This document shows positions 32,043 to 42,153 of a stretch of DNA of 64,000 nt, one piece after another. Position numbers and translations under genes: made by a program. A model generated the notes under the pieces. It saw nothing but the letters and a program-made list of their open reading frames with translations, made no database searches and was not told where the DNA came from. The stretch covers positions 24,785,010 to 24,849,009 of the forward strand of contig JANAVB010015600.1 in the NCBI GenBank assembly GCA_029216955.1. Reading direction: 5' to 3'. Positions within the stretch are counted from its first letter, which is position 1. Each line of letters starts with the position of its first letter. The stretch is from Iris pallida. Taxonomy: Eukaryota > Streptophyta > Magnoliopsida > Asparagales > Iridaceae.

Positions 32043-33311
32043 TGTTAGTGCCGGGGCACAATTTTTCGATGAAAAACTGAAAAGATAAAACAATTGTAAA
32101 AATAATATTCCAACGCAACACTTCTAGGAAGGTTTTGCAAGTTTAACGAAGATCTAAGAAGATCTCGTTACAGCAGCATATGATATTACGAGAATCTAAA
32201 AAGATTTCATAATCCACAGCAGCGAAGAAGATGACAGGCGATAGATGGATGAATATACTATTGGGGTGAATGATCACCATTGCTCAAAGCTAAATTTACC
32301 CAACATGAATAGCTTCCAGGAACCAGCAAGTTCGCCAGAGAACTTTGGAACACTCCTGCTCATCTGACTCCTCGGATCGTACACGGACTCCCGTGCTGGT
32401 GCAACACTTCTCTTCTCTCTCAAGACTTCCGTTTACTTGCGTTAAGAAACACTTGTAAACTTTCATAAATCTCTGTATATGCCTCTGTGTACCTTGCCTG
32501 TGAGAGAGAAGAGACCTTTTATAGGCCCGAGTAGTAACTGCCCGGTTAGCACAATATTCGGGACGTGGTAATAACCACTCCGAACGTGCAGTAACCGCTC
32601 AGATCATGCACAGGCACGATCTGAAGCAAGTTGTGTACCTCGTGCACCCCGCGTGCCTTGTACACCACGCGCTGAACGCGCACTGAGGCACATGTGCCAC
32701 ATGCGCATCCTGCGTACCCTGCGCCACCCGCGCAACTGGGCGCGCACCTGTCCGCGTAACTGGGCGCGCACCTGTGTGCGCAACTGGTTGCGCCACTGAA
32801 CGCACACCTGGTCGCGCAACCTGGGCCGCGTAACCTGGCAGCGTGCCTGGCCGCACAACCTGGCAGCGCACCTGGTCGCACAACCTGGCTTGTGTAACCT
32901 GGCCGCGTAACCTGACAGCCCACTTGGCCGTACAACTGACTCGCGCAACGAGCGCAACTTAAGCGTACTATGTACCTAGCGACGATGCTGACGTGCTAAG
33001 TGCAAAGTGCGCCAATAAAATGCCACATTACACCTCATGAGCCCGAGTCCGAGTTCGAGTCCGAGTCGCTAAGCCCCTACTGGGCTTAGCTCTCATGGAA
33101 ATAAATTTTCCAAGAGCAAAAAGCATGAATGCTTTCAATTATTTATTTAGCCTTTTTTCTATTAGAAAAATAACCCCACATGGCACACCCATGTGCACCT
33201 CCATACCACATGTGCATATCTAAAATAGCATAGCTAATATATAGAGATACAACTCCTTTGGCCTAGCCGATGTGGGACTAAAATTCACAATGGAAAGGCC
33301 AAAACCCAACA
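32043..33311 (-). repeat. 5' LTR of the copia element
   Basis: The minus strand starts TGTTGGGTTTTGGCC at 33311, with the common plant LTR string AGTCCCACATCGG, and ends CTAACA at 32043. The ends form the short inverted repeat TGTTRG/CTAACA. The 3' border is inferred from this, because no partner LTR is in the window and no standard TGG-type PBS is obvious. A TATAAAAGG motif lies near 32522 on the minus strand. Confidence 0.65.
32630..32950 (-). repeat. GC-rich degenerate minisatellite in the copia LTR
   Basis: Degenerate units of about 18-22 bp with GCGCAACTGG / GCGCACCTG / CGTAACCTGG recur through the block, alternating CG-rich half-palindromes. It is open in several frames, but only as translated repeat. 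Such CpG-dense repeats inside an AT-rich LTR are unusual and could be methylation targets. Confidence 0.7.
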
Positions 33312-33690
33312 GAACCATGGTTACGATGGCGGCGATTGTATCGTGTCGATACCGACATCGGTCGCTACGATGTCAAATTCTAGTTTGAAAGCAAGATGAA
33401 CTGCCATTTCTACTTCCAGTTTTCACTATATATACCCAGTACCAGTTCTGATTGTTGGGGTTGATTATACTATTTTGCCAAGTTTTAGAGTGTTTTTTTC
33501 TTCTTCTTTATAAAGAAAATAGGTCCCAGCTTTTCTTTGTGAGCAAGTCTTGAGTAAATTATACATCTGTAAAGAAAATAGCACATATGCACTTTCCTAG
33601 TCCTAACCACATTCTTGGGTGAAGCTGATTGATGATGAGCCAGCGGAACCACTCAAGTACACTTATACGAGCTCAAGTGATCAGTATGCA
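33312..33690. other. Spacer, nothing recognised
   Basis: Moderately AT-rich sequence lies between the copia LTR and a hAT-like element. No reading frame or repeat structure that I can support was seen. Confidence 0.5.
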
Positions 33691-36231
33691 TAGGGCGGCA
33701 AACGAGCCAAGCCTAGCCAAGCTTGAGCTTGGCTTGACTAAAATTAATCGAGTTCAAGCTTAATAAGTTTTTTATTTTAGAGCTTGAGCTTGGCTCGTAC
33801 TTGTTTATATAAAAGTTGAGCCTAGCTTGGTTTGTGTCACGCTCCGATTCGGGGAATCATTCATCCTCACTTTGATTCACGCCAAATCGATCGTTCTCGC
33901 TTGGACGTGATGTCGTACAAATCTGGAACTACACTTGTACAAGGCGTGATCGTGTTCAAATTTTGTTAAGAATATTTTGCATAGAGTTTGCAGCAGTACC
34001 ACAGAGAAATCGAATAACACATATATGATCTGAAATAAATTCTTTATTGATAACTTTGAATAGGAAAACATAAGGTTCTCAAACAACTGAGATAAAATTT
34101 CAAACTTGGCTTACAACTTTGAGAAATATTGAAATGAGATACAACTTCTTCCATACATCATATCCCTTTATTAAAAGCGATAATAACCACCTTCAATAAT
34201 TACCTTCTTCTTCAAATAAAAGCTTCCAGGAAGTACGAAGCTTTTAAAGAGTCGGACAACAAACCTTCAGTCTTTGATTCTCCACTAAGTTCTCGACACA
34301 TGTGGAGACGAAGGTCAGCACATTACTTTGTGCTGGTGAGCGGCCGCAACCAATCTCACCATAAATCAACAGTAGTAAATTATACGAAGTACACTATTAA
34401 TTTGTCATCTTGCTATCTTGCCTTAGGGTCCATTTTCAATTCATATGATGGAAACATAAGCAGTTCATAATAATGATATGAAACATAAGAAACTCATAAT
34501 GTTCATCATTTTAGTGAAACTTACCCACGGTCGATATCCTTTCCTGTACATTTGTGAATAATATACTCTGACTGCATAAGACATTGTTAGTTATGACACC
34601 TATCTATATGAAGCTCACTGACTACACGCCATCTCCGACATCGTGGTCAAACGATTCCCCTTCAACGGTGGGTAGCTAGCCCAACCAGAAGGTTTTCGAA
34701 TAACCGTGCTACTACTTCAGCACTGTGTTACTACTTCAGCACAATGTTTTTCCTAGGACGAATCAGTCCCCGTGGTCCCGGAATATCGTTCGAGGAACTA
34801 TACCTTGTACACAAGTTGCCCATGACCATGCATGTAAATACATGACTTAGCTATAAAGAAACATAACATGCATGATAATAGAATTCAAGTACATAAGCCA
34901 CAGTTCTCATTCATCTTGCCAATTTGCTTTAAGCCATAGTTTGCATACCCACTTGTCCAAAATTCCAGGGACTATTAATCTATGTTACCATTCCATTCGA
35001 CGAAGCCCGATATACTCATTGTCCAATTCTTGGATCTTTGCTTCACCTGTTCAACATTTGATATAGCAGCATACAAAGCATTATTTGATTTGCAACATAA
35101 TTCTAGCCATGTGACAACTTATCTTTCATTATCTTTTCGGGTTCTTACTAGACATCTTTTATTAAGCACCATATGCAATAACAAGTCATCCTTTGTTAAG
35201 CGTGATGATCAAGGATCGTCAAAGGATCAAAGCCATTCACTTGTTGGTGAATTGCCGAGAGAAAGAGGTCTTCCGCGCAACGTCAAGCCCGATTCACTTG
35301 GTTAATACCTGCATTGGCACCAACAATGATTCAGCATCCTTCTTCTCTTTCCTTTAGTGATTTGATATGAATGTGCATCGTAAACATTCACGAAAACGTA
35401 CACAAAACCAAAACTAAAGTGACATCGAAAACCAGTAAGGCTACAGTCCCGGGGTAAGCGACTCTATATTGAATTCTTTCTCCAAGACGCGCCCCACTGC
35501 ATCTTGGGCATCATTTCTAAAGAGTCCAATCCATAACGAGGAAGGGATCTCAGTTCACTGTCCCGCGATCCTGATAAATTTCCCCCCCAAATAAAGTTTT
35601 TTGGCCAATCTCATCCGACTCGGCCATTCGACCGCTAGTCCCATTCGTGCTCCGCAATGGGAACATGATACTACAGTTTGAGCTCGAGCTTGGATTGATA
35701 AGCAAGCTCGATTCAAGCTTGATATACAAGCTGGATAAGCTCAAAATCAAGCTCGTTAAGCTTGATTTCAAGCTCGTTCAAGTTTATTTCAAGCTAATTA
35801 AGCTTGATTTCAAGCTTAATGAGCTCAATTTCAAGTTAGTTAGGTTTGAATTCAAGTACTTGTAATATTAACAAATTATTTATAAAAAATTTAATTAAAA
35901 AGTTTTTTAAAATTAATTATTAAGAACAGATAAATATATAATGCACACAACAATATTATTATACAAACATATATATAATTAGAATTCAACAAAGAACAAA
36001 CGAGCATCTAAACAAGCTCCTAAACGAGCCAGCTCACAAGCTCATAAACGAGCCAGTTCGCGAGCTCATACGAGTCGAGTACTTCTAAGCTTGAGCTTGG
36101 CTCGTTTATTAAACTAGCTCAAAAATGAAGCTTGAGCTCATCTTGTTTACTAAACGAAGTAAGCTTAAACGAGGTTTTATCGAGCTGAGCTTCGAGCAGC
36201 TCGCGAACAGCTTGGCTCGTTTGCAGCCCTA
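33691..36231. mobile_element. Non-autonomous hAT-like element (copy 1), interrupted
   Basis: The ends are TAGGGCGGCAAACGAGCCAAG and, as reverse complement, TAGGGCTGCAAACGAGCCAAG. They are flanked by AGTATGCA (33683-33690) and AGTCTGCA (36232-36239), an 8-bp duplication with one mismatch. The interior is made of repeated AAGCTTGAGCTTGGCTCG-type motifs, without coding capacity. TAGGG termini and 8-bp duplications suit the hAT superfamily. A 1.84-kb insertion (33835-35675) divides it. A second copy lies at 59626-60325. Confidence 0.82.
33835..35675. repeat. Probable solo LTR inserted into the hAT-like element
   Basis: The 1841-bp block begins TGTCACGCTCCG and ends GATACTACA (TG...CA), flanked by GTTTG on both sides (33830-33834 and 35676-35680). 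Comparison with the intact hAT-like copy shows that the flanks are contiguous there. There are no gag or pol motifs and no internal direct repeat, so a solo LTR fits better than a complete element. The start is similar to the sequence at 58610-58145 on the minus strand. Confidence 0.78.
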
Positions 36232-38880
36232 AGTCTGCATGTCCGAAAAAAACATAGAAGACATCTATGCTCCAAACGTAGAAGACATCTCTTTGCTACT
36301 TCTTTAGTCTTATCATTGACTCATCCCTGACATTTAAGGCAATGCTTGGCGAGAACCCAGACCAAACAACATTCTCAGGAGCAAAAAATGCTTCAAATGC
36401 TCTCATCATTCAGAAACAAAGCGAAGACAAAGATGACAATACCTTAGCTATAAAGGTCTGTTTGGTACAGTTTTAATTACACCCCCTTCGCAAAGCATAA
36501 AAAGTAGCATCACTATGCAGCGTTGTCATACATGGTCCTTGCTTCGTGTCGAAATATGGGCTAATTGTCTTTGTCCTGGATTTTATACAAGTTTCGAGTT
36601 TAAGTCCTGACATTTCAATTAAAAAATTTGGATCATGAAATTTTATTCTTGACTTTCTTCCATTACCCTGAGCATGAGTATAAAGCCAACAACCAACACA
36701 ACCCGAAATATATTTTAGTTTAATCTCTAAAAGTTAATCCTGACAACCCAAAATATATTTTAGTACATCAACGATCAAAACTTTTCAATTAGACATATCA
36801 TGACTTAAACTCTAAGCTGATAATAAATTCAGAATCTAAACGATAATTTCCCCTAAATATATTTTAGTTTAATCTCTAAAAATTAATACCGACAACACAA
36901 AATAAATTTTATTACATCTAAAACTAAAAAAATTACATTCACAATAGGAAAACAACAACTCATGTGTTCTCTAAGGCTTAATTCGACCATTCTTTTATTT
37001 TTCTTTTGTGTCCAAATCAAGTGAACGCTAAGAAACAAACACTTTTCCATTTGTTACGATGCCAACAGAAACGAAAAACACTACATTTCAAACTAGAACT
37101 ATACTAGATGTAGTTATAATGTCGCGCTAGTTCTTTCCAACCAAAAAACAAACACAACAAGTCCAATAACTTGCATGGTCTACATAACATGTTCTACAAA
37201 CCAAAATAAGCAAATTGATTTAGTTGTGTTAATATTTGCGGGTTCGAATCGATCACCTGGGACAAGAGGATTAAAGGATTTGAAAAGAGTACCCACAGTG
37301 GGTTTGACAGATCAAACTATCTAGAATGAATGTCCTAACTATCATTATAAGGACTACTAATCATTTACTCGTTTATCTTCTTTCTTTAAAAGATTGAGTC
37401 AATGACCCTTAAATGAATAATCATATTTCAAAGATAGATAATTTCATATCTAACTCTGTAATGGCAGATACAGATATATGAATATGAAATGTTGTACGAG
37501 TATCTACATGACCTAAATTATCAACAGACTCTTTAAGAACGTTGAAAATTCATCTGAGAGTAGTTATGTCCCCTTGAGCCAGAATAAACTCCTCAATCAA
37601 TAAATTCAAATTTTTTGCCTTTTACAGAGTTATTTCTTAGAAAATGGTTGGCACAAAAGCAAAAAAATATTGAAACGAATAGCAAAGGAGATGTAGTGCC
37701 CCATCCGTCCATTGTGTCCCGTTTCTCCGTCCACGGGGTGCGTGATAAAGGAATACTGTCGTTATCAATTTAGTCGGAACCGATTGATCGGGATCGATTG
37801 AATCGTTTGAACGAGACCGATTGAATTAAGATCCTTTCCTCGTTATGGAATGGCTTCTTCGAAATCAAGTCCCACATTCAGCGGGTTGTGTCTCTAGGAT
37901 GGACTCTGCGGTTGAGTTGGGATAGACCTCACGTTGCTCTAGTTTTTCATGTCGTACTTGCTTCTTTGGCTTTGGTTTTTTCAATTGCGTTTTCGTGAAT
38001 GTTTTTAATAGTTTTCATGGCTTGTGTTCTTAGACTTCACATTTTGTATCGAACTCATTGAATAGCACAGTGTTCTGACCAGTTGCTTATGCGATTTCAG
38101 GTGATCGCATAGGCGTCGTCTAGTGCAATCAACCTGTCTCTCACCTCAAGAAAAATAAAGTTGAGTGGCTGACCTCCTTCCTTTCGACCCTCTATTTCTA
38201 AAGCTATCATAAACATGAATGAGACATGCTTGTCTTTATAGTGTTGAATAAATAAATTGTGGCACGATTCTTCATGAACAGTTACTATAGACCTACAATA
38301 ACATAAAAACTGATGCATACTTTCTTATAACACATTTACTATAGATCTGTGCAAACTGAAGATTAATTCAATTAACGAATATCACAACAATAAGGCGAAG
38401 TACCTTAGAATGAGCTAAAGTTCTAAAGAACAAAGAAGAATAGTACGACCATTGGACAACTTGTGCACAAGATGTAATTTTATTGAACGGTTGCCTAGGC
38501 CAAGGAACCGATTCGGCCTATGAGAAACGAGTATAACAGTGCGAGCTGGACTAGCACGGGTGATTTTGGAACTTTCGAATAGGGCTCGCTACCCAACGCG
38601 AAAGGATCGTTGTCTAACCCAACTATAGTCCAAGATGGCTTGACATTGCTAGTGACCTTCACACCCTTACACTGCTTTATCTGATACTTGATATGGGATG
38701 AATATGGATAGTTGCTAAATGCATGTAATTTTGATACGCTTGCCTCATAAAATGTTCACATGCAATCCATCAGGACGGTTAGAAAGATCAACAAGTATAT
38801 AACATGTTTTATAAAACTTCTTGAACAAATGAGAGGTTAGGTTTAAATTAGCCATCCACCAGTACATGTGATCATATTGA
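36232..38880. other. AT-rich intergenic DNA, no gene seen
   Basis: No coding region or transposon end is supported. A stretch at about 37080-37165 (CTACATTTCAAACTAGAACT onward) is similar to 62215-62300, so part of it belongs to a dispersed repeat. The last five bases (ATTGA) are the target duplication of Tat-B. Confidence 0.55.
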
Positions 38881-38997
38881 TGTAGAAGCATAGAAAATAT
38901 TGCTTTTAGTCCCACATCGGAAAGGAGAAGAAGAAAGGGCTTACTCCATTCTATAAATAGAGCCCCCTTGCCTCCTTTTAAAAGGGCACAAACTTCC

Positions 38998-39863
38998 CTT
39001 CCCTCCTTCCAATTTGGACTCTTCCTACTACGCACCTTCGGGTGCTAAGTAGAAGAAGTCTAGGACAGTACGGGCTCAACAAGCCCAGTTAACTGTCCAA
39101 GCTGCTGACCGTCAGCGGACACCGTTAACTGTTATACGGGCTCTTGATGGAAAGTTATACAGAACCGCCCGCATCCAATATACAGAACAGACAGGGTGGG
39201 TCTCAGAAGTCTTCCTATAATGATCGAGCGCAGTTCTTTACTAGCCTCAGATCAGGAAGCAAATATGATGGTCCCAAAAGTCTTCCAACAACGATCGAGA
39301 GCAAGTGCTTTAACTAGCCTCAGATCAGGGAGTAAATATGATACCTACGCACCCGGCCGCTCGGGATACCTGGGCCCATAAAACAGATGCGAAGGTAGAT
39401 CAATCTGCTCTCGACTTGCAAGAGGTGGTCATTCACAAATACAAGAAGAGAGAAGCAACCTTGGCGTGCGATGAGCCCTTTCCAGAACATCACTGCACCC
39501 AAGCCATCATCAACTGCCGCTGCCACAAGACAGTGGCTCCACTATCAAGGCAGTCTGTGTTCTAGCGACTGCGACCTACTGTACCTTTCCATCTTCATCT
39601 TGGAAACATGATGCCAATTGAAGACGTTGTAACGGCCTGCTCTCAACTGGATGCATTACTCAGATGTCTCAGATAGGCGCATCGTCTCAGTCAAGCACAT
39701 CATAATCTTCTGAAGGAGTCCACCTTCAAATCTTCTTCGAACAAGAAGATCAGTCAAGAGGGAGACAGACGAAACTCTCTCAAATCGTGACATTCGGCAC
39801 AGCACCTTCTCCTAGGGCCCCCATACCCATCTAGCCAGAAAATATCCTTCAGGCGGTTTAGTC
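38998..39863 (+). pseudogene. Gag-derived block inside the Tat-B 5' LTR
   Basis: The translation resembles the middle of Gag. It starts near the equivalent of 'DSSYYAPSGAKSKKSRA', continues with 'TWAHKTDAKV' and reaches the Cys/His signature 'EHHCTQAIINCRCHKTVAP', ending at a TAG at 39563. A further Ser/Gln-rich coding-like stretch follows to about 39860. The matching Gag segment of the same element is at 50280-50770. The copy in the 3' LTR (56399-57246) is better preserved. Stops and a local duplication (around 39225-39330) break it. Confidence 0.78.
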
Positions 39864-39877
39864 ATGAAACATTCTTC

Positions 39878-39880
39878 ATG
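39878..39880. repeat. CACTA target duplication ATG
   Basis: ATG precedes CACTACTA at 39881 and is repeated at 48790-48792 after TAGTAGTG. The equivalent site in the 3' LTR (57263-57265) has only one copy (ATA). A 3-bp duplication is typical of CACTA elements. Confidence 0.92.
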
Positions 39881-39899
39881 CACTACTAAAGTATGCTCT

Positions 39900-40130
39900 A
39901 TTAGCGACGTAATTTAGCGACGGAATAAAATAACGTCGCTAAATATCGAATATAGCAACTCCTTTCTATAGACATCGTAAAACGTCGCGGAATAGCGACG
40001 TTCAGCGACATGAGATAAAATACGTCGCTGAATCACGACGTTCAGCGACATATTATTAAATATGTCGCCATATATTAAAATGTTTGCGACGTTTAGCGAC
40101 GTCGCCTCTTAACGTCGCTAACTTTTTTAC
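39900..40130. repeat. Left subterminal repeats of the CACTA
   Basis: At least ten copies of TTAGCGACG / CGTCGCTAA variants lie in both orientations. A TnpA-like factor would bind such motifs to bring the ends together. The right end (48370-48770) carries the same motif. Confidence 0.85.
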
Positions 40131-40134
40131 TTAG

Positions 40135-40479
40135 GGCACACTGCTTCCTTTTTCCCCCTCACTCGAAAATTTTAGAATTTTATTTTTCCCCCCGACCCCC
40201 GGCTGCTCCTTCCCCCCCGATGACCCCTTCCCCCCCCCCCGACGACTCCCTCCCCCCCGGCGACCCCTACCCCCCCGTCGAGCTCCTCCTCCTCGAGCTC
40301 CTCCTTCCCCAATCCGAGCTCCTCCTCCTCTTCCTCAGGTAAACCCTAACCTAACACCTCTCCCTCCTCCTCCTCCTCCTCCTCTCCGATGGACACACAC
40401 ACACACACGGACACACACACAGACACACACACGGACACACAGACACACACACACACACAGACACACACGGACACACGGT
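40135..40479 (+). repeat. C-rich, CTC and CA microsatellites in the CACTA leader
   Basis: Poly-C stretches (about 40180-40280), CTCCTC repeats (40280-40385) and an ACACAC/GGACAC tract (40393-40478) follow the left subterminal repeats. No gene is supported. Confidence 0.8.
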
Positions 40480-40954
40480 TAGGGGTACAACTTGGGCGGG
40501 CTAAACCCGAACCCAATCGAATAAACCCATTAATGGGTTGGGTTAGGGTTGAAGATACTCAGGTTCGGGCTCGGATTTGGGTTAAAATATTTGAACCCGA
40601 TCAACAATCGGGTTGGGCTCGGATTCATGTGTCGGGTTACCTGACGAACCCGAAATATTGTGTGTATGTGTGTCTTTTTATATTTGAGAGTGTATATATA
40701 TATAGGTGTCTTGATATATGTATATATATGTTTATTGGTTGTGTGTGAGTTTGAGTGAGAATGGAGGGAGTTGTTGTGGTAGGTTGTGGTTGTAGTTGTG
40801 GTGTTGTAGTGGTGGTTTGTGGTGGTGTTCGTGGTGGTTGAAGGGGGATTGAGACCAGCAAATGCAGCAGCTAGGCCAGCATATGCAGCAGCAGCTAGGC
40901 AGCATAAGCAGCAGCAGCATATGCATCAGCAAGCAGCAGTATCATTCATTCGGC

Positions 40955-41175
40955 CACCCATTCACCATCCATCCATTCATCCATCCATCCATTCATCTAT
41001 CACATATAGCAGTCCATTCATTTATTCATTCACCCATTCACCATTTATTTATTCATTCACCCATTCACCATTCATTTATTCATTCACCCATTCACCATTC
41101 ATTCATCCATTCACCCATTCACCATTCATTCATCCATTCACCCATTCACCATTCATTCATCCATTCATCCTTTTC
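40955..41175 (+). repeat. 28-bp CATTCACC minisatellite
   Basis: CCATCCAT-type repeats lead into about five units of 28 bp containing CATTCACCCATTCACCATT. Open frames across it are only repeat translation (Ser/His/Phe/Ile runs). Confidence 0.88.
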
Positions 41176-41599
41176 ATCAAAAACAGTCACTTAACCCCCT
41201 TCATGTTGTGTGTGTGTGTTGTTAGTGAGTTAGTGAGTTGAGCATTTAGTTAGAAGAGTATGTTAGTGGTTAGATAATATGTTAAGGAAAGGTTTGGTAA
41301 TAGGATGTGGTTTTTGTTAGAGAGTGAGGAAATTGTGGAAGATATGTTAGTAAGATTTTATATTAGAAGTTTTGTATTAGAGTTAGATGTGGGCTATAGT
41401 GAGCGTGACAGGCTGAGGTATCTTGTGATACCAAGGTGGTATCACAAGATAATTAGGATTTACCCTAGCTATGAAAGGGTAAGGTAATAGGGTAAGTTAA
41501 GGCAATTGCCTAGAAGCTAAGATATGAGTCTAAGGTGTTAGGATATGGTTAGAAATTGATTGTCTTGGTTGGTAATGGTTAGGATTAGTGCTCTTAGAC

Positions 41600-41740
41600 T
41601 AGTTTTAACCTCGGTTGACTGTTTTGACCAAAAGTCAACGAAAGTCAACCGAAAGTCAAACTTAGCCTAAAAGTGACTTCAATTGACCCGAAACCAAACC
41701 AGAGTTGACCAGTTGACTGAAAGTTAACAGTTGGTCAACA
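41600..41740. promoter_or_regulatory. Cluster of TTGAC/GTCAA motifs
   Basis: About ten TTGAC or GTCAA cores occur within 140 bp, the core of the WRKY-binding W-box. Whether they act as such is unknown. They could also simply be a degenerate repeat. Confidence 0.35.
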
Positions 41741-42153
41741 TTACCCGATGGACCCGACCCAACCCGAGTTCAACTCGATCCTCCGGGCTTGGTCTTGGGC
41801 TTCATATGTTAAACCCGAGGTCGGGCCGGGCTTGGGCTCGGATTAGGCTTATGATTCATCTGGTTGGGCTCGGGTTGACCTCAAGCCCGACCCAAGCCGC
41901 CCGAGTTGCACCCCTACACACGATTACTATGTCTCTCTACTATAATATACACTAAGAAGTTCGGACACTGCAAATATCGGTGTTTATTCCATGTCTATGT
42001 CTAGTAAAGGATAATTGCCTAGACTTAGTCAACTTCACCCAGTTTGACTAGTTTGTCTAAGATATTGACTTAGTCAACTCAACTTCACCCAGTTTGACTA
42101 GTTACTGCGCTGAACATGTGTGTCCATCTTTGCAGAATTATTTCCAAATAGAT

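Larger units (their letters stand above)
28150..33311 (-). mobile_element. Ty1/copia retrotransposon, truncated at the RNase H end
   Basis: A minus-strand copia element with 5' LTR 33311-32043, followed by one gag-pol frame from 32020 to 28150. Domain order (protease, integrase, RT, RNase H) is the copia order. The coding sequence stops exactly where the LTR of Tat-outer begins, so Tat-outer inserted into it. The remaining 3' end and 3' LTR would lie beyond the lost end of Tat-outer and were not found. Confidence 0.88.
38881..39880 (+). repeat. 5' LTR of Tat-B, first part
   Basis: Begins TGTAGAAGC with AGTCCCACATCGG nearby and a TATA box CTATAAATAG at 38951-38960. From about 39004 to 39860 it is similar to gag coding sequence (see the separate entry). 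It is interrupted at 39880 by the CACTA and resumes at 48790. Confidence 0.9.
40480..41916. mobile_element. Non-autonomous hAT-like insertion inside the CACTA
   Basis: The ends are TAGGGGTACAACTTGGGCGG and, as reverse complement, TAGGGGTGCAACTCGGGCGG. They are flanked by CACACGGT (40472-40479) and CACACGAT (41917-41924), an 8-bp duplication with one mismatch. It holds inverted GGGTTGGG/CCCAACCC blocks near both ends, a 28-bp minisatellite and a TTGAC cluster, but no transposase. Superfamily is inferred from the duplication length and TAGGG termini. Confidence 0.78.

Noticed and set aside
37230..37270. Possible tRNA because of GGTTCGAATC
   Set aside because: Only the T-loop-like string is present. 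No acceptor stem or anticodon arm can be paired around it.
39900..40130. CRISPR-like or satellite array at the CACTA end
   Set aside because: Motifs are short, occur in both orientations and are mirrored at the other end, as expected for CACTA subterminal repeats.
40389..41241. His/Thr- and Ser/His/Phe-rich frames in the CACTA
   Set aside because: Microsatellite and minisatellite translation only.
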